NCBI GenBank assembly: GCA_017561825.1
Contig: JAFZBK010000050.1
Span: 1 to 34,783, forward strand
DNA: 34,783 nucleotides
Direction of reading: 5' to 3'
From: Prevotella sp.
GTDB lineage: Bacteria; Bacteroidota; Bacteroidia; Bacteroidales; Bacteroidaceae
Position 1 is the stretch's first letter. Each line of letters starts with the position of its first letter. The translations under genes were made by a program, and so were the position numbers. Below are positions 1 through 7,433 of the stretch, piece after piece. The notes under the pieces are model-generated. The model saw only the letters and a list, made by a program, of their open reading frames with translations. It searched no databases and had not been told where the DNA came from.

Positions 1-2
1 TG

Positions 3-23
3 TTTAATGTTTAATCTTTAATG
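3..23. repeat. Heptamer array TTTAATG, 3 units
   Basis: Three tandem 7-bp units (TTTAATG, TTTAATC, TTTAATG) lie at the window edge and may continue outside it. The same heptamer recurs at 478-505. No coding function is visible. See the heptamer finding for the other arrays. Confidence 0.7.
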
Positions 24-477
24 TAAAATACTTCTGGGATAATTATGATAATTATGATAATTTCTTTCAGAACTAAAACGAACACGGATCACTCGGATTT
101 AGCGGATGATTTTTACACCATAATTAACTTTCAAAAGTAAAAAATCCGATAATTATTTGATATTCCAAAGTAAAGTTGTATCCTCTTTGGCTTTTCGGTA
201 TGCTGTATTAGTTATACACGTTGATAAGTTGGGTTATAACGGAAGAATCGGGAAATTGCGCAAAAGGATACAAGAAAGAGGGAGCCACCCCTAGCCGCTC
301 CCTTATGGAGGGGGATAGTCGGAGGAGCGGTGGCGCGGTGGTGCGGTGGCGCGAGATTACCACAGAGATTAAGTATTCATATACCAATCCACTTGTACTC
401 GAATCACATCTCGTACCCCCGCGCCACCACGCCACCGTACCCCCGAAATAAAACCGGCGTTGACAAAAGTCAACGAA
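24..477. other. Intergenic region with GC-rich structured repeats
   Basis: I see no credible gene here. The short ORFs on both strands have repeat-derived composition and resemble nothing known to me. Positions 24-250 are AT-rich and featureless. Positions 280-440 hold a palindromic block (CTCCCTTATGGAG-type hairpin near 298-312) and a long inverted repeat. Its left arm at 336-353 and right arm at 420-437 match at 16 of 18 positions and enclose a loop of about 66 nt. The left arm is also internally repetitive, with GCGGTGG repeated three times. This is typical of dispersed intergenic repeat elements rather than genes. Confidence 0.6.
336..437. repeat. Long inverted repeat, 18-bp arms and 66-nt loop
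   Basis: The arms at 336-353 and 420-437 are complementary at 16 of 18 positions and are GC-rich, in contrast to the AT-rich flanks. The left arm extends a run of GCGGTGG-like units from 327. A folded transcript or an extruded cruciform is possible. No known RNA family is recognised. Confidence 0.6.
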
Positions 478-505
478 GTTAATGTTTAATATTTAATGTT
501 TAATG
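465..505 (+). repeat. Dispersed repeat core plus TTTAATG heptamers
   Basis: A 22-nt core at 465-486 recurs exactly, in inverse orientation, at 2144-2165. In both places the core runs straight into a heptamer array: here GTTAATG, TTTAATA, TTTAATG, TTTAATG at 478-505, and TCAATGT-type units at 2117-2150. The stop codon of the minus-strand remnant ORF (500-502) lies inside the last heptamer. Confidence 0.75.
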
Positions 506-787
506 TACAACCGCCTTTTTCCCGTTTTGAATATAAACTCCCTTCTTCGCGGGCTTACCGTTGAGCTTCCTACCATCAATTGTGTACCACTCTTCACTTT
601 GAACTTGTGACTTATCACTTGAAACTTGATTTAGGCCGGTGGTCACGCCCATGTCGTCATCGAAGAGGAGGTGGATGGCGCGGGCGCTGGCTGCGCCACT
701 CTCCTGGTTGGGCTGCACCCAGAAGTGGGCACGGAAGTTCTTCAGGATGCGAGGCAGCGTGGCAGTTGTGGTATAACTTAAATCCAT
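500..787 (-). pseudogene. C-terminal remnant of a secreted/surface protein
   Basis: A 95-residue ORF from an ATG at 787. The N-terminal part (PRILKNFRAHF, then ARAIHLLFDDDMG) looks like the last beta-rich segment found before the C-terminal tail of large Prevotella surface proteins. The end (WYTIDGRKLNG, KKGVYIQNGKK) matches the tails of the GH5 protein at 20946-22673 and of the partial gene at 34644. There is no signal peptide and no functional domain upstream, so I read it as the 3' remnant of a decayed or recombined gene. An in-frame TTG start at 829 would fall within the -7 promoter box and is unlikely. The linker before the tail is encoded by a heptamer array at 596-630. Expression as a tiny protein cannot be excluded. 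Confidence 0.55.
596..630. repeat. Heptamer array ACTTGTG, 5 units, within coding sequence
   Basis: Five consecutive 7-bp units begin with ACTT at 596, 603, 610, 617 and 624. On the minus strand they are translated in frame as the Gln/Ser/Lys-rich linker just before the WYT...KKGVYIQNGKK tail. An almost identical array sits at 34734-34768 in the same position relative to another tail. Confidence 0.8.
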
Positions 788-826
788 ACTTGAGTATCTT
801 TCTTCCAAAAAAGACTTATTCGGGTG

Positions 827-834
827 CAAAGATA
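827..834 (-). promoter_or_regulatory. Bacteroidota -7 box (TATCTTTG)
   Basis: The minus strand reads TATCTTTG followed by CACC, a perfect TAnnTTTG -7 element about 40 nt upstream of the remnant ORF start at 787. I see no TTTG at the expected 19-20 nt distance; the nearest one (846-849) is only 11 nt away. It may be a weak or decayed promoter. Confidence 0.4.
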
Positions 835-941
835 AACAAAAAAAGCAAAGTTCTGTTATTTTTTTAGATAATAGTGTTCATGTTGAACTATTTCTATCTT
901 ATGTGGGGTGACAACATCTGTGCCTTGCCATCATTAAAAAA

Positions 942-966
942 CAAAAAGGGTGACATGTCACCCCTT
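942..966 (-). terminator. Rho-independent terminator of the Smr gene
   Basis: The palindrome GGGTGACATGTCACCC at 948-963 is followed on the minus strand by TTTTTGTTTTTT. It lies about 20 nt after the stop codon of the Smr-domain gene, so it is its likely transcription terminator. Confidence 0.8.
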
Positions 967-985
967 AATTGCTACAAACACCCCA

Positions 986-2116
986 CTACCTAATAGTAAC
1001 CTGCGTGGCACCATAGCCGTACTCCTGGAAGGAGGCGTCTTGGTAGGTGTAGGACTTGTATTTGTAGTTGAGTTCGTGGATGATGGCACGGCGGAGCACT
1101 CCTTCGCCCTTACCATGGATGAACACGATCTTCTTGCCTTTATGTTCCTTGTGCTCTGCCAATGTGCGATGAACGATGTCGAGTTGGTAGCTGAGGATGT
1201 CGGAGGCACTCATGCCCGAGGTGGTTTCAAGAATCTCGTGGGCATGCAGATCGACAACGATTGGATCATCGCCTTTTACGTGCTTGGGCTGGAAGGGATT
1301 CTGGGATTTGCCATTATCGTAACGACGAACATACGAGTTGTCCACGCGTGTCTTGTCTGCGGGCTCCTTGTGGTACATCTCCTTCTTCAGTTCCTCGGCA
1401 TTGATCATCAACGGACGGTTTACTTTGTCGTTCTCCACCACGGTGTAGAGTAAGGCTTTTTGCTCAAAGAAATCATTCTCCTGGAAGGTATGCAACTTGT
1501 AGAACTTCACACCATCAATACGGAACTTAGTGATAATTGGATCTTTTAACAAGAATGATTTATCACGTTTATATGCAATGAGTTGTACGGCTACTTGCGA
1601 CAACTCGTTTAAGTCCTCTTTTCCAAACTCCTCAATAAACTCCTTGGTGTTTGGCTCCACCTCGCCCATGGCACGAAGTGTCCAAGAATTTCCTTCTGCC
1701 ACGAGGTACGAATAGTAAATGTAGTAGTTACTGTCGTTGACGATATACGACTCGAACCGCGTACTGGTAATGGCATGGATATCGATAGGAACGAAGCCTA
1801 AATAGACCGACAGCTTATCACCGCCTTTGCGTTCTTCGATGACAGGACGGAGCACGGGTTTCTCCACCTTCTGCGAAGGTCGTTCCTGAGGGGCTGCCAT
1901 TGGTTGAGCGGTTGAAGGAGCACTGCCCCCTACCCTTTTCTGTGCCACCTTCTCTAAGTTGTAGTCATCGGTATCAATCACCACTACGTCGTTGATGCGT
2001 GTAGGAATCTGGAAGCCATCCTCATCCTCCACCAACACAATATCTTTACCTTGGAAGCCGGCTACGATGCCGCCTCCGCTATCACTGAGAAATCTTACTT
2101 TATCGCCGATCTTCAT
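986..2116 (-). CDS. DUF2027 / Smr-domain protein
   Basis: A 376-residue protein from the ATG at 2116 (MKIGDKVRFLS). The reading frame stays open 18 codons further upstream, but those codons are only the translation of the ACATTGA heptamer array, so the later start is much more plausible. The N-terminus (residues 1-60, KIGDKVRFL ... GIVAGFQGKDIVLVED) resembles the small beta-barrel at the start of Bacteroidota DUF2027 proteins. A low-complexity Pro/Gln/Lys linker follows at about 62-100. A beta-rich middle domain spans about 100-270. A C-terminal Smr (MutS2-related) domain begins near 288 with VDLHAHEIL and has the signature HGKGEGVLR from about 334. Smr domains are nucleic-acid-binding, often nuclease modules; the function of this family is not settled. 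There is no MutS ATPase part, so it is not MutS2 itself. The gene stands alone between repeats and a strong terminator. Confidence 0.85.
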   Translation of the reverse strand: MKIGDKVRFLSDSGGGIVAGFQGKDIVLVEDEDGFQIPTRINDVVVIDTDDYNLEKVAQKRVGGSAPSTAQPMAAPQERPSQKVEKPVLRPVIEERKGGDKLSVYLGFVPIDIHAITSTRFESYIVNDSNYYIYYSYLVAEGNSWTLRAMGEVEPNTKEFIEEFGKEDLNELSQVAVQLIAYKRDKSFLLKDPIITKFRIDGVKFYKLHTFQENDFFEQKALLYTVVENDKVNRPLMINAEELKKEMYHKEPADKTRVDNSYVRRYDNGKSQNPFQPKHVKGDDPIVVDLHAHEILETTSGMSASDILSYQLDIVHRTLAEHKEHKGKKIVFIHGKGEGVLRRAIIHELNYKYKSYTYQDASFQEYGYGATQVTIR

Positions 2117-2165
2117 ACATTGACCATTGAACATTGAACATTGAACATTAACTTCGTTGACTTTT
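2117..2165 (-). repeat. Heptamer array plus 22-nt core next to a start codon
   Basis: ACATTGA, CCATTGA, ACATTGA, ACATTGA and a partial unit run from 2117 to 2150, directly against the ATG of the Smr gene at 2116. The 22-nt core at 2144-2165 is the exact inverse copy of 465-486. Because the array occupies the ribosome-binding region, its copy number sets the leader length. Confidence 0.75.
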
Positions 2166-2176
2166 ATCACGACACG

Positions 2177-2199
2177 GCCAAACGTGCCTGCACGATGGC
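2177..2199 (-). repeat. Hairpin repeat, copy 1
   Basis: On the minus strand: GCCAT, CGTGC, loop AG, GCACG, a bulged T, TTGGC. The copies at 18780-18802 and 34513-34535 share this layout of 5 + 5 bp stem, 2-nt loop and 1-nt bulge. The flank is also shared: GCAGCGAGAGCCATCGTGC is identical to the copy at 34513. Confidence 0.65.
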
Positions 2200-2221
2200 T
2201 CTCGCTGCTTCAAAAGTTAAC

Positions 2222-2235
2222 CTTTGACCTTTGAC
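2222..2235. repeat. Short heptamer repeat CTTTGAC x2
   Basis: Two adjacent CTTTGAC units lie just beyond the end of queA. They are the same class of short 7-bp array as elsewhere in the window, but too short to stand alone. Confidence 0.45.
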
Positions 2236-2252
2236 CGAGTCCCTTAGACCAT

Positions 2253-3491
2253 TTATGGTATTAACAGACTGCTATCCCCATAACTGAGGAAGCGGAAGTT
2301 GTGCGAGAGGGCATAATCGTAGATGGTGCGCCAATCGCCTTTGACAAACGCGCTGACCAACAGCAGAAGGGTGCTCTGCGGCTGGTGGAAGTTGGTGACC
2401 AGCATCTTCACGATCTTATACTCGTAGCCCGGAGCGATGATGATCTGCGTACTGCTATGCAGACTCCCCTTTCCTTGGCGGTCAAGCCACTGGAGGATGT
2501 TCTGCAAGGCACGCAGCGGCTCTATCGCCTGCTGATTCTGTTGATACGGTTCCCACTGCATCACATGCAGCTCCTCCTCGTTGGCATCAGGGTTCTGCTC
2601 GAGTTTCAAGCCCACATAGTACAGACTCTCTAAGGTGCGCACGCTGGTGGTTCCCACGGCAATAGCCCTTGCCTGATGAGAGATGAGCTTCTCGATGGTC
2701 TGCCGTTTCACGCAGTAATACTCAGTATGCATGCTGTGCCCCTCTATCTCCTCGCTCTTCACGGGCTTGAACGTGCCAGCCCCCACATGCAGCGTGAGCT
2801 CTTCGCGCTCGATACCCCGCGCATCGATGGCCTTCAGTACAGTATCCGTGAAATGGAGTCCTGCGGTGGGTGCCGCCACACTCCCCTTGATCTTGCTATA
2901 GACCGTCTGGTAGGTGGTTTTGTCACTCTCCTGTGTCTCACGGTTCAGGTAAGGAGGAATCGGCAACTCGCCTGCTGCATCGATGAGCTCGGCAAACGAA
3001 GGCGCAGCACCAGCTTGCGGTGCGGTGTAACGCCAGGCAAAGCGGATGCGATGACCAGTACCTTGCTCACCCAGACGGGTGGCAGCGATCTCCACTTCCT
3101 GACCGTGTATCATCACGGTTTGCTTAAGCTCACCCTCCTTCCATTTCTTCAGGTTACCGATCAGACAGATCCACTCGCACTCGGAAGTGGTTTGGAACAT
3201 TTGCTCGTAGTCGGCAGGCAGACAGGGTTCGAGCAGGAACACCTCGATGAGCGCTCCTGTAGTCTTACGGAAATGCATGCGAGCCTGGATCACCTTGGTG
3301 TTGTTGAACACCATCAGCGCCCCTTCGGGAAGGTAGTTGGGCAGTTGGTAGAAGACATCCTCCTCCACCTTTCCTTGTCGATAGACAAGCAGCTTACTGT
3401 GATCACGCTGCGCAATGGGGAACTTAGCGATGCGCTCATCGGGCAGCGGATAGTTATAATCGCTGATGCGTATATGTTTCGTATCAATCAT
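2253..3491 (-). CDS. queA: tRNA preQ1(34) S-adenosylmethionine ribosyltransferase-isomerase QueA
   Basis: QueA transfers and isomerises the ribosyl group of AdoMet onto preQ1 at the wobble position of tRNAs with a GUN anticodon, giving epoxyqueuosine. The 412-residue protein shows the family signatures: ISDYNYPLPDERIAKFP at the start, VFNNTKVIQAR, KGSVAAPTAGLHF, LHVGAGTFKPV, and TNFHQPQSTLLLLVSAF near the end. It is somewhat longer than the usual 340-360 residues, with extra sequence around residues 80-170 and a Gln/Glu-rich stretch near 315-335. It is the last gene of the Bat gene run, 5 nt after the PAP2 gene, so it is probably cotranscribed with it. No terminator is seen directly after it. 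Confidence 0.95.
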   Translation of the reverse strand: MIDTKHIRISDYNYPLPDERIAKFPIAQRDHSKLLVYRQGKVEEDVFYQLPNYLPEGALMVFNNTKVIQARMHFRKTTGALIEVFLLEPCLPADYEQMFQTTSECEWICLIGNLKKWKEGELKQTVMIHGQEVEIAATRLGEQGTGHRIRFAWRYTAPQAGAAPSFAELIDAAGELPIPPYLNRETQESDKTTYQTVYSKIKGSVAAPTAGLHFTDTVLKAIDARGIEREELTLHVGAGTFKPVKSEEIEGHSMHTEYYCVKRQTIEKLISHQARAIAVGTTSVRTLESLYYVGLKLEQNPDANEEELHVMQWEPYQQNQQAIEPLRALQNILQWLDRQGKGSLHSSTQIIIAPGYEYKIVKMLVTNFHQPQSTLLLLVSAFVKGDWRTIYDYALSHNFRFLSYGDSSLLIP

Positions 3492-3496
3492 GGGTG

Positions 3497-4183
3497 TTAC
3501 ATCAATAATGAACGTATGATGGCATAGAGAATAGTGAGCACCATCACACAGACAACAACGTCGATATCATCCAGCGCATAGCCCGTGCTGGAATAATGCG
3601 ACGACACATAATGGAACTGCGGAGAGATCTTCAGGTAGATCTTCAGATAGACCACATAGGCGATGAAGCCCATGAGGGAGCCGAAGAGGAGTCCGCAGAG
3701 AATATCCGAGGGATAATGTACGCCTAAGTACAGACGCGTGTAGCAGTTCAGCAGCGACCAGATGATCATGGCCACAATGAACAGTCTGTTACGGATGAGC
3801 AAAGCCAGGAACATGACCAACGCGCTGGTGTTGGCCGCATGGGCGGAGAAGAAGCTGTAGTTACCCGCAGAGATGCCACTCACCACATCCACCGTATATT
3901 TGATGAGGGGATCGTCGCAAGGGCGCGGACGGGCCACCAGGGGCTTGATGATCAGATTGGTGATGCCTGCCGTGACGAGCACGCAGACGGCGGCACAGCC
4001 CACGGTGAGCAGCACCTGCGCCATGGTTTCGTTATTCTTCAGCACGAGATAGAACAAGGCGATATACAGCGGTATCCACGTGGTACCTGCCGTCAGCGTA
4101 CTGATCACGCCGTCGGTGAACAGGGAGTCACTGCCGTTCAGCCAGAACAGGATCTGCTGGTCTATCGCTGTGAATATACTCAT
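3497..4183 (-). CDS. Membrane PAP2-family phosphatase
   Basis: A 228-residue polytopic membrane protein with the three PAP2 phosphatase motifs: KPLVARPRP (K-x6-RP), SFFSAHAANTSA (a PSGH-like motif with Ser-Ala-His), and RLYLGVHYPSD (R-x5-H-x3-D). The conserved Lys/Arg, His and Arg/His/Asp residues are all present, so it should be active. The family removes phosphate from lipid phosphates such as undecaprenyl pyrophosphate, phosphatidate or PGP, or from lipid A; the substrate cannot be told from sequence. About five hydrophobic segments are visible. It lies between batD-batE and queA with gaps of 4-5 nt, which suggests cotranscription with the Bat genes. Confidence 0.9.
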   Translation of the reverse strand: MSIFTAIDQQILFWLNGSDSLFTDGVISTLTAGTTWIPLYIALFYLVLKNNETMAQVLLTVGCAAVCVLVTAGITNLIIKPLVARPRPCDDPLIKYTVDVVSGISAGNYSFFSAHAANTSALVMFLALLIRNRLFIVAMIIWSLLNCYTRLYLGVHYPSDILCGLLFGSLMGFIAYVVYLKIYLKISPQFHYVSSHYSSTGYALDDIDVVVCVMVLTILYAIIRSLLM

Positions 4184-4187
4184 TGTA

Positions 4188-6755
4188 TTAAATCTTTTCT
4201 ATCTGCGTAGCAGGAACCCATCCTTCTCTGCCATCAGCCAAGCGTATGCCCTTCCAGTCGCGCATCGTATCATCAGTGATATCCACCCGTGTTCCTTCAT
4301 GGATCACGCCTTGATCCGTACTGCTGGCCTCGGGTGTTTTCTTGATGGTGACGGAAGGAGCAGTGACGATGGCACCGTTACGTTTCATCAGCATCTGCTT
4401 CTGCTGGAACGCAAAGAGGTTGCTCAGCAGGAAGATGATGAGGAACAAGGCACCGCCGTAGAAGCCGATCTTACGCAGGATGAGCGGACTGGCGAAGAGA
4501 TACACCAAGGCGAGGATGAGCGTAAGGATGATGCTGGCAATGGCCAGTCGTGCCCAGTTGTCGATGGTCATCAGGTTCACCAACGAACGGTACCAGGTGA
4601 AGAAGAACATCTCACTCTCGGGGGTGATCTTATCGATGGTCTTTGAGCGTGCCATCTGCAGGTTGAAGCGAATATCCTCGTCTGCAGGATTCAGCAACAG
4701 CGCCCGCTCGTAGTTCAACACGGCACGCGTGATATTCTCGGTACGGTAATACGCATTACCGAGGTTATAGTATATCTCGGCGCTCTCGCCAGCCTTGAGA
4801 AGTTCCTCATAGTCCTTGATGGCCTGCTGATAGTTACCCTTACTATACTCCGCGTCTGCATCCTGCTTGGTGATAGCATGGATGGTCATTGGGAACATTA
4901 TTAGGGTGAGCAACAGCAACATGGCCATGTTACGTGCCTTAGTATTCCTTTTCTTCATGACATCTTCAATCTTTTCGATGGCCGTCATGGCCGACTCGTA
5001 CGTCTTGTTCATGTTTCCAGCGGCATCGCCAGGAGCATAACGCTCGAACTCACACTCGTCGAGTGCCTCGATGAACGTATTCACCGTCTGCTCATCCACA
5101 TGATGCTCAGCGAGCTTATCCGCGATATTGTCGTGTGACAGCTCAGAAACGGGGATATTCAGCTTATCGCCCATGTAACCCCACAGGGCACGCAGCACCT
5201 CATCGTAGAACTCACCCTGCTTACCAGCCGCCATGAGTTTCTGAGCCGTACGGAGTCGTTTGTTGGCCACCTTATTGGCTTTCTTGCCGCGCATCTTCAC
5301 GATATCGGCATTCTCGATGGCGCGACGACGGAAGATGATCATCAGGGCAATGAACGTTGCCAGCAACAAGCCCAGCAGAATCCAGTAGGCTGCACTGCCG
5401 AAGAAGAGAGATGCTGCATCTTTGCGGACAATCTTACCAGTTTTGATGGCATGGATATCCTGGTTCTTCTCGTCTGTGAAGTCCATGGAGTTACCGCCTG
5501 TGCCGTCGCCCTTGGCGACATCCAGCTCGAACGACTGTGTCTTGATGGTCTTGTAGGCATTAGCACTGACATCATAATAGGTGAACTCCACAGGAGGAAT
5601 GGTGTATTTACCCTGGTTGCGCGGCACGGCGAGGAAGTCGTATATCATGTTCCCCTCCACCCCATTGGCCGTGAGCTTGGTCTTATCCGTTACCTTCGGA
5701 TCATATTTGTCGAAGTCCTTGGGGAAGTTCACCACGGGCTGCTTGATCAGTTTCAGGTTACCCACACCGCCCACGACAACACGCACGGTAATGGGATCAT
5801 TGGCTTTCACCTCGGTCTTGTTCAGTTGGGCAGAGATATTGAACTTACCCACTCCGCCCGAGAAGTTATCAGGACGCTTGGGCAGGGGATCCACATGGAT
5901 CTTCAAACCCGGGGCCTTGATGCTCCGCTTCACCTCCACATAACCGCTACCACCATTGAGGAAGGCCTCGAAGGGATCGACGTTGCGGTTCTGCTGGATG
6001 ACCGTTCCGTTGAAGGTGATGCTCGGGATCTCCAGATCGCCTGTCATCTGCGGGTACATCACATACTGACTCCAGGTGACACAGCGGTAGTTACGACCGT
6101 TCACGTTCTCAACATGGAACGTCTTCTGCTGCGGCATCTTCACCTCCTGAGAGTGGAAGCCGGTCAGGTCGGGCATCTTTCCTTCCAGCTGCGTCAGGTC
6201 AACCAACGTATATACCTTATAGGTAAGCAGGATAGGCTCCTGCTCGTGAACACGCTGCTTGTTGGCACTCACCTTGATGAAGAGATCGCTACCGGAGATA
6301 GGCGATCCTGCCGAGCGCATCTGAGGACGGTCGTCGTTGTCATCATGCATCTTCGGTGCAGCACCCGTACTGGCTGCATGACCAGACACGGTTACCTTCA
6401 ACGGGTTAGATGTGATGGTCTTACCGTTGGCATGAACATGTGCGGCGGGAATGGTATAGGAACCGTTCTTGTTCGCACAGAGGATGAAGGTATAGGTGAT
6501 GGAAGATGAACTGCTGGTATGACCGTTCACCATCTGGAAGTTCGACTGCTGTGAGGTGTAGGGACCCGTGATGATCTCCAATGCCTCAGGGATCTCGCCG
6601 ATGCGGAAATCACTGGCATTGGAGGTGTTCACCGTGTAGGTAAGACGGAAGTTCTCACCGTTCTGCACCTGCGACGGCGCATTGGCGGTCAGCGTCTGTG
6701 CGTTGACCATCCATGTGATGAACAGTAGAGGTAAAACAAGTAAATATCTCTTCAT
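4188..6755 (-). CDS. batD: Fused BatD-BatE protein (oxygen-tolerance family, TPR, SH3)
   Basis: This 855-residue ORF combines two proteins that are usually separate. Residues 1-20 are a signal peptide ending VNAQ. Residues 21-415 are the BatD periplasmic beta-rich repeats (tandem Ig-like segments with GGVGNLKL). A TM helix lies at 457-476 and a cytoplasmic helical region at about 480-598. At Met600 a second signal-peptide-like stretch begins (MKKRNTKARN, then a hydrophobic run at 610-626). TPR repeats follow at about 630-700 (YYNLGNAYYRTEN), then two TM helices at 735-757 and 764-784, and an SH3-like domain at 790-855. The second half is a complete BatE. No stop codon or frame change separates the halves; the internal ATG is at 4956-4958. 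Bat proteins were linked to aerotolerance in Bacteroides fragilis; their biochemical role is unknown. The gene starts 12 nt after batC. Translation could also initiate at the internal ATG. Confidence 0.88.
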   Translation of the reverse strand: MKRYLLVLPLLFITWMVNAQTLTANAPSQVQNGENFRLTYTVNTSNASDFRIGEIPEALEIITGPYTSQQSNFQMVNGHTSSSSSITYTFILCANKNGSYTIPAAHVHANGKTITSNPLKVTVSGHAASTGAAPKMHDDNDDRPQMRSAGSPISGSDLFIKVSANKQRVHEQEPILLTYKVYTLVDLTQLEGKMPDLTGFHSQEVKMPQQKTFHVENVNGRNYRCVTWSQYVMYPQMTGDLEIPSITFNGTVIQQNRNVDPFEAFLNGGSGYVEVKRSIKAPGLKIHVDPLPKRPDNFSGGVGKFNISAQLNKTEVKANDPITVRVVVGGVGNLKLIKQPVVNFPKDFDKYDPKVTDKTKLTANGVEGNMIYDFLAVPRNQGKYTIPPVEFTYYDVSANAYKTIKTQSFELDVAKGDGTGGNSMDFTDEKNQDIHAIKTGKIVRKDAASLFFGSAAYWILLGLLLATFIALMIIFRRRAIENADIVKMRGKKANKVANKRLRTAQKLMAAGKQGEFYDEVLRALWGYMGDKLNIPVSELSHDNIADKLAEHHVDEQTVNTFIEALDECEFERYAPGDAAGNMNKTYESAMTAIEKIEDVMKKRNTKARNMAMLLLLTLIMFPMTIHAITKQDADAEYSKGNYQQAIKDYEELLKAGESAEIYYNLGNAYYRTENITRAVLNYERALLLNPADEDIRFNLQMARSKTIDKITPESEMFFFTWYRSLVNLMTIDNWARLAIASIILTLILALVYLFASPLILRKIGFYGGALFLIIFLLSNLFAFQQKQMLMKRNGAIVTAPSVTIKKTPEASSTDQGVIHEGTRVDITDDTMRDWKGIRLADGREGWVPATQIEKI

Positions 6756-6767
6756 AAGCGGATCTCC

Positions 6768-7433
6768 TTACCAATTCTTTTGTAACTGTTTCTTACGAGG
6801 CTGCTGCAGCGCTTTGTTCAGTCGTTGCTGCGTTGCCTTCTCGTTCTGCACGGCAGCATCGAGGAGTCGTTCGGCATTCTCCTTGCTCATCTGCTCCTTA
6901 GGCTGTTCCTCCTTCTGCTGGTCTTTCTTGTCCTTTTTCTGTTGTTGGCCCTTATCATCTTGCTGGTCCTCGTTCTTCTTATCCTGCTGGTTCTGGTTCT
7001 GCTGCGGATTGTTCTTGTTCATCTGCTTGCAGAGTGCCAGGTTGTAGCGCGTCTCATCATCGGTGGGGTTACAGCGCAGCGCCTGCTCGTAGGCCTTGAT
7101 GGCCTCGCCGTACATCTGATGACTCTGGCACATCACGCCCACGTTGTGCCACGACTTCGACTGGCGCAACTTGTTCTTCTCGAGCTTGGCGGCATTCTGA
7201 TACTGTATCACCGCGGCGGAGTCTTTCTGCTGCATCATCAAGGCACACCCGAGGTTATACTGCGCTTGCGGGTTCTCAGCATTCTTGGCAATAGCCTTCC
7301 GATAGAGCACCTCGGCCTGCGCATACTGCTTCTGGCGGTACAGGCGGTTGCCCTCGCGGATGAGCTGTCTGTCGTTCTGTGCATAGACAGCGGCACAGAC
7401 AGTCAACATGATGACCAATATATAGTGTCTCAT
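6768..7433 (-). CDS. batC: BatC, TPR-repeat protein
   Basis: A 221-residue secreted or periplasmic protein. It has a signal peptide at residues 1-19 (MRHYILVIMLTVCAAVYAQ), three or so TPR motifs at about 20-135 (REGNRLYRQKQYAQAEVLYRKAI, QAQYNLGCALMMQQ, EAIKAYEQALRCNP) and a long, highly charged Gln/Lys/Asp/Glu tail at about 140-195. TPRs mediate protein-protein contacts, and the tail looks disordered. The order batB-batC-batD and the TPR plus charged tail fit BatC of the Bacteroides aerotolerance cluster. Its ATG overlaps the batB stop by 4 nt, indicating translational coupling. Confidence 0.88.
   Translation of the reverse strand: MRHYILVIMLTVCAAVYAQNDRQLIREGNRLYRQKQYAQAEVLYRKAIAKNAENPQAQYNLGCALMMQQKDSAAVIQYQNAAKLEKNKLRQSKSWHNVGVMCQSHQMYGEAIKAYEQALRCNPTDDETRYNLALCKQMNKNNPQQNQNQQDKKNEDQQDDKGQQQKKDKKDQQKEEQPKEQMSKENAERLLDAAVQNEKATQQRLNKALQQPRKKQLQKNW

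Noticed and set aside
221-451. 76-codon plus-strand ORF and its 75-codon antisense partner
   Set aside because: Both run through the GC-rich hairpin repeats, resemble no family and have no promoter near the start.
950-1453. 167-codon plus-strand ORF opposite the Smr gene
   Set aside because: Antisense shadow of the Smr-domain coding sequence and starts inside its terminator.
5451-6509. 352-codon open frame on the plus strand opposite batD
   Set aside because: It mirrors the codon bias of batD, has a His/Leu-rich composition with no known domain and no promoter. batD on the other strand is clearly real.
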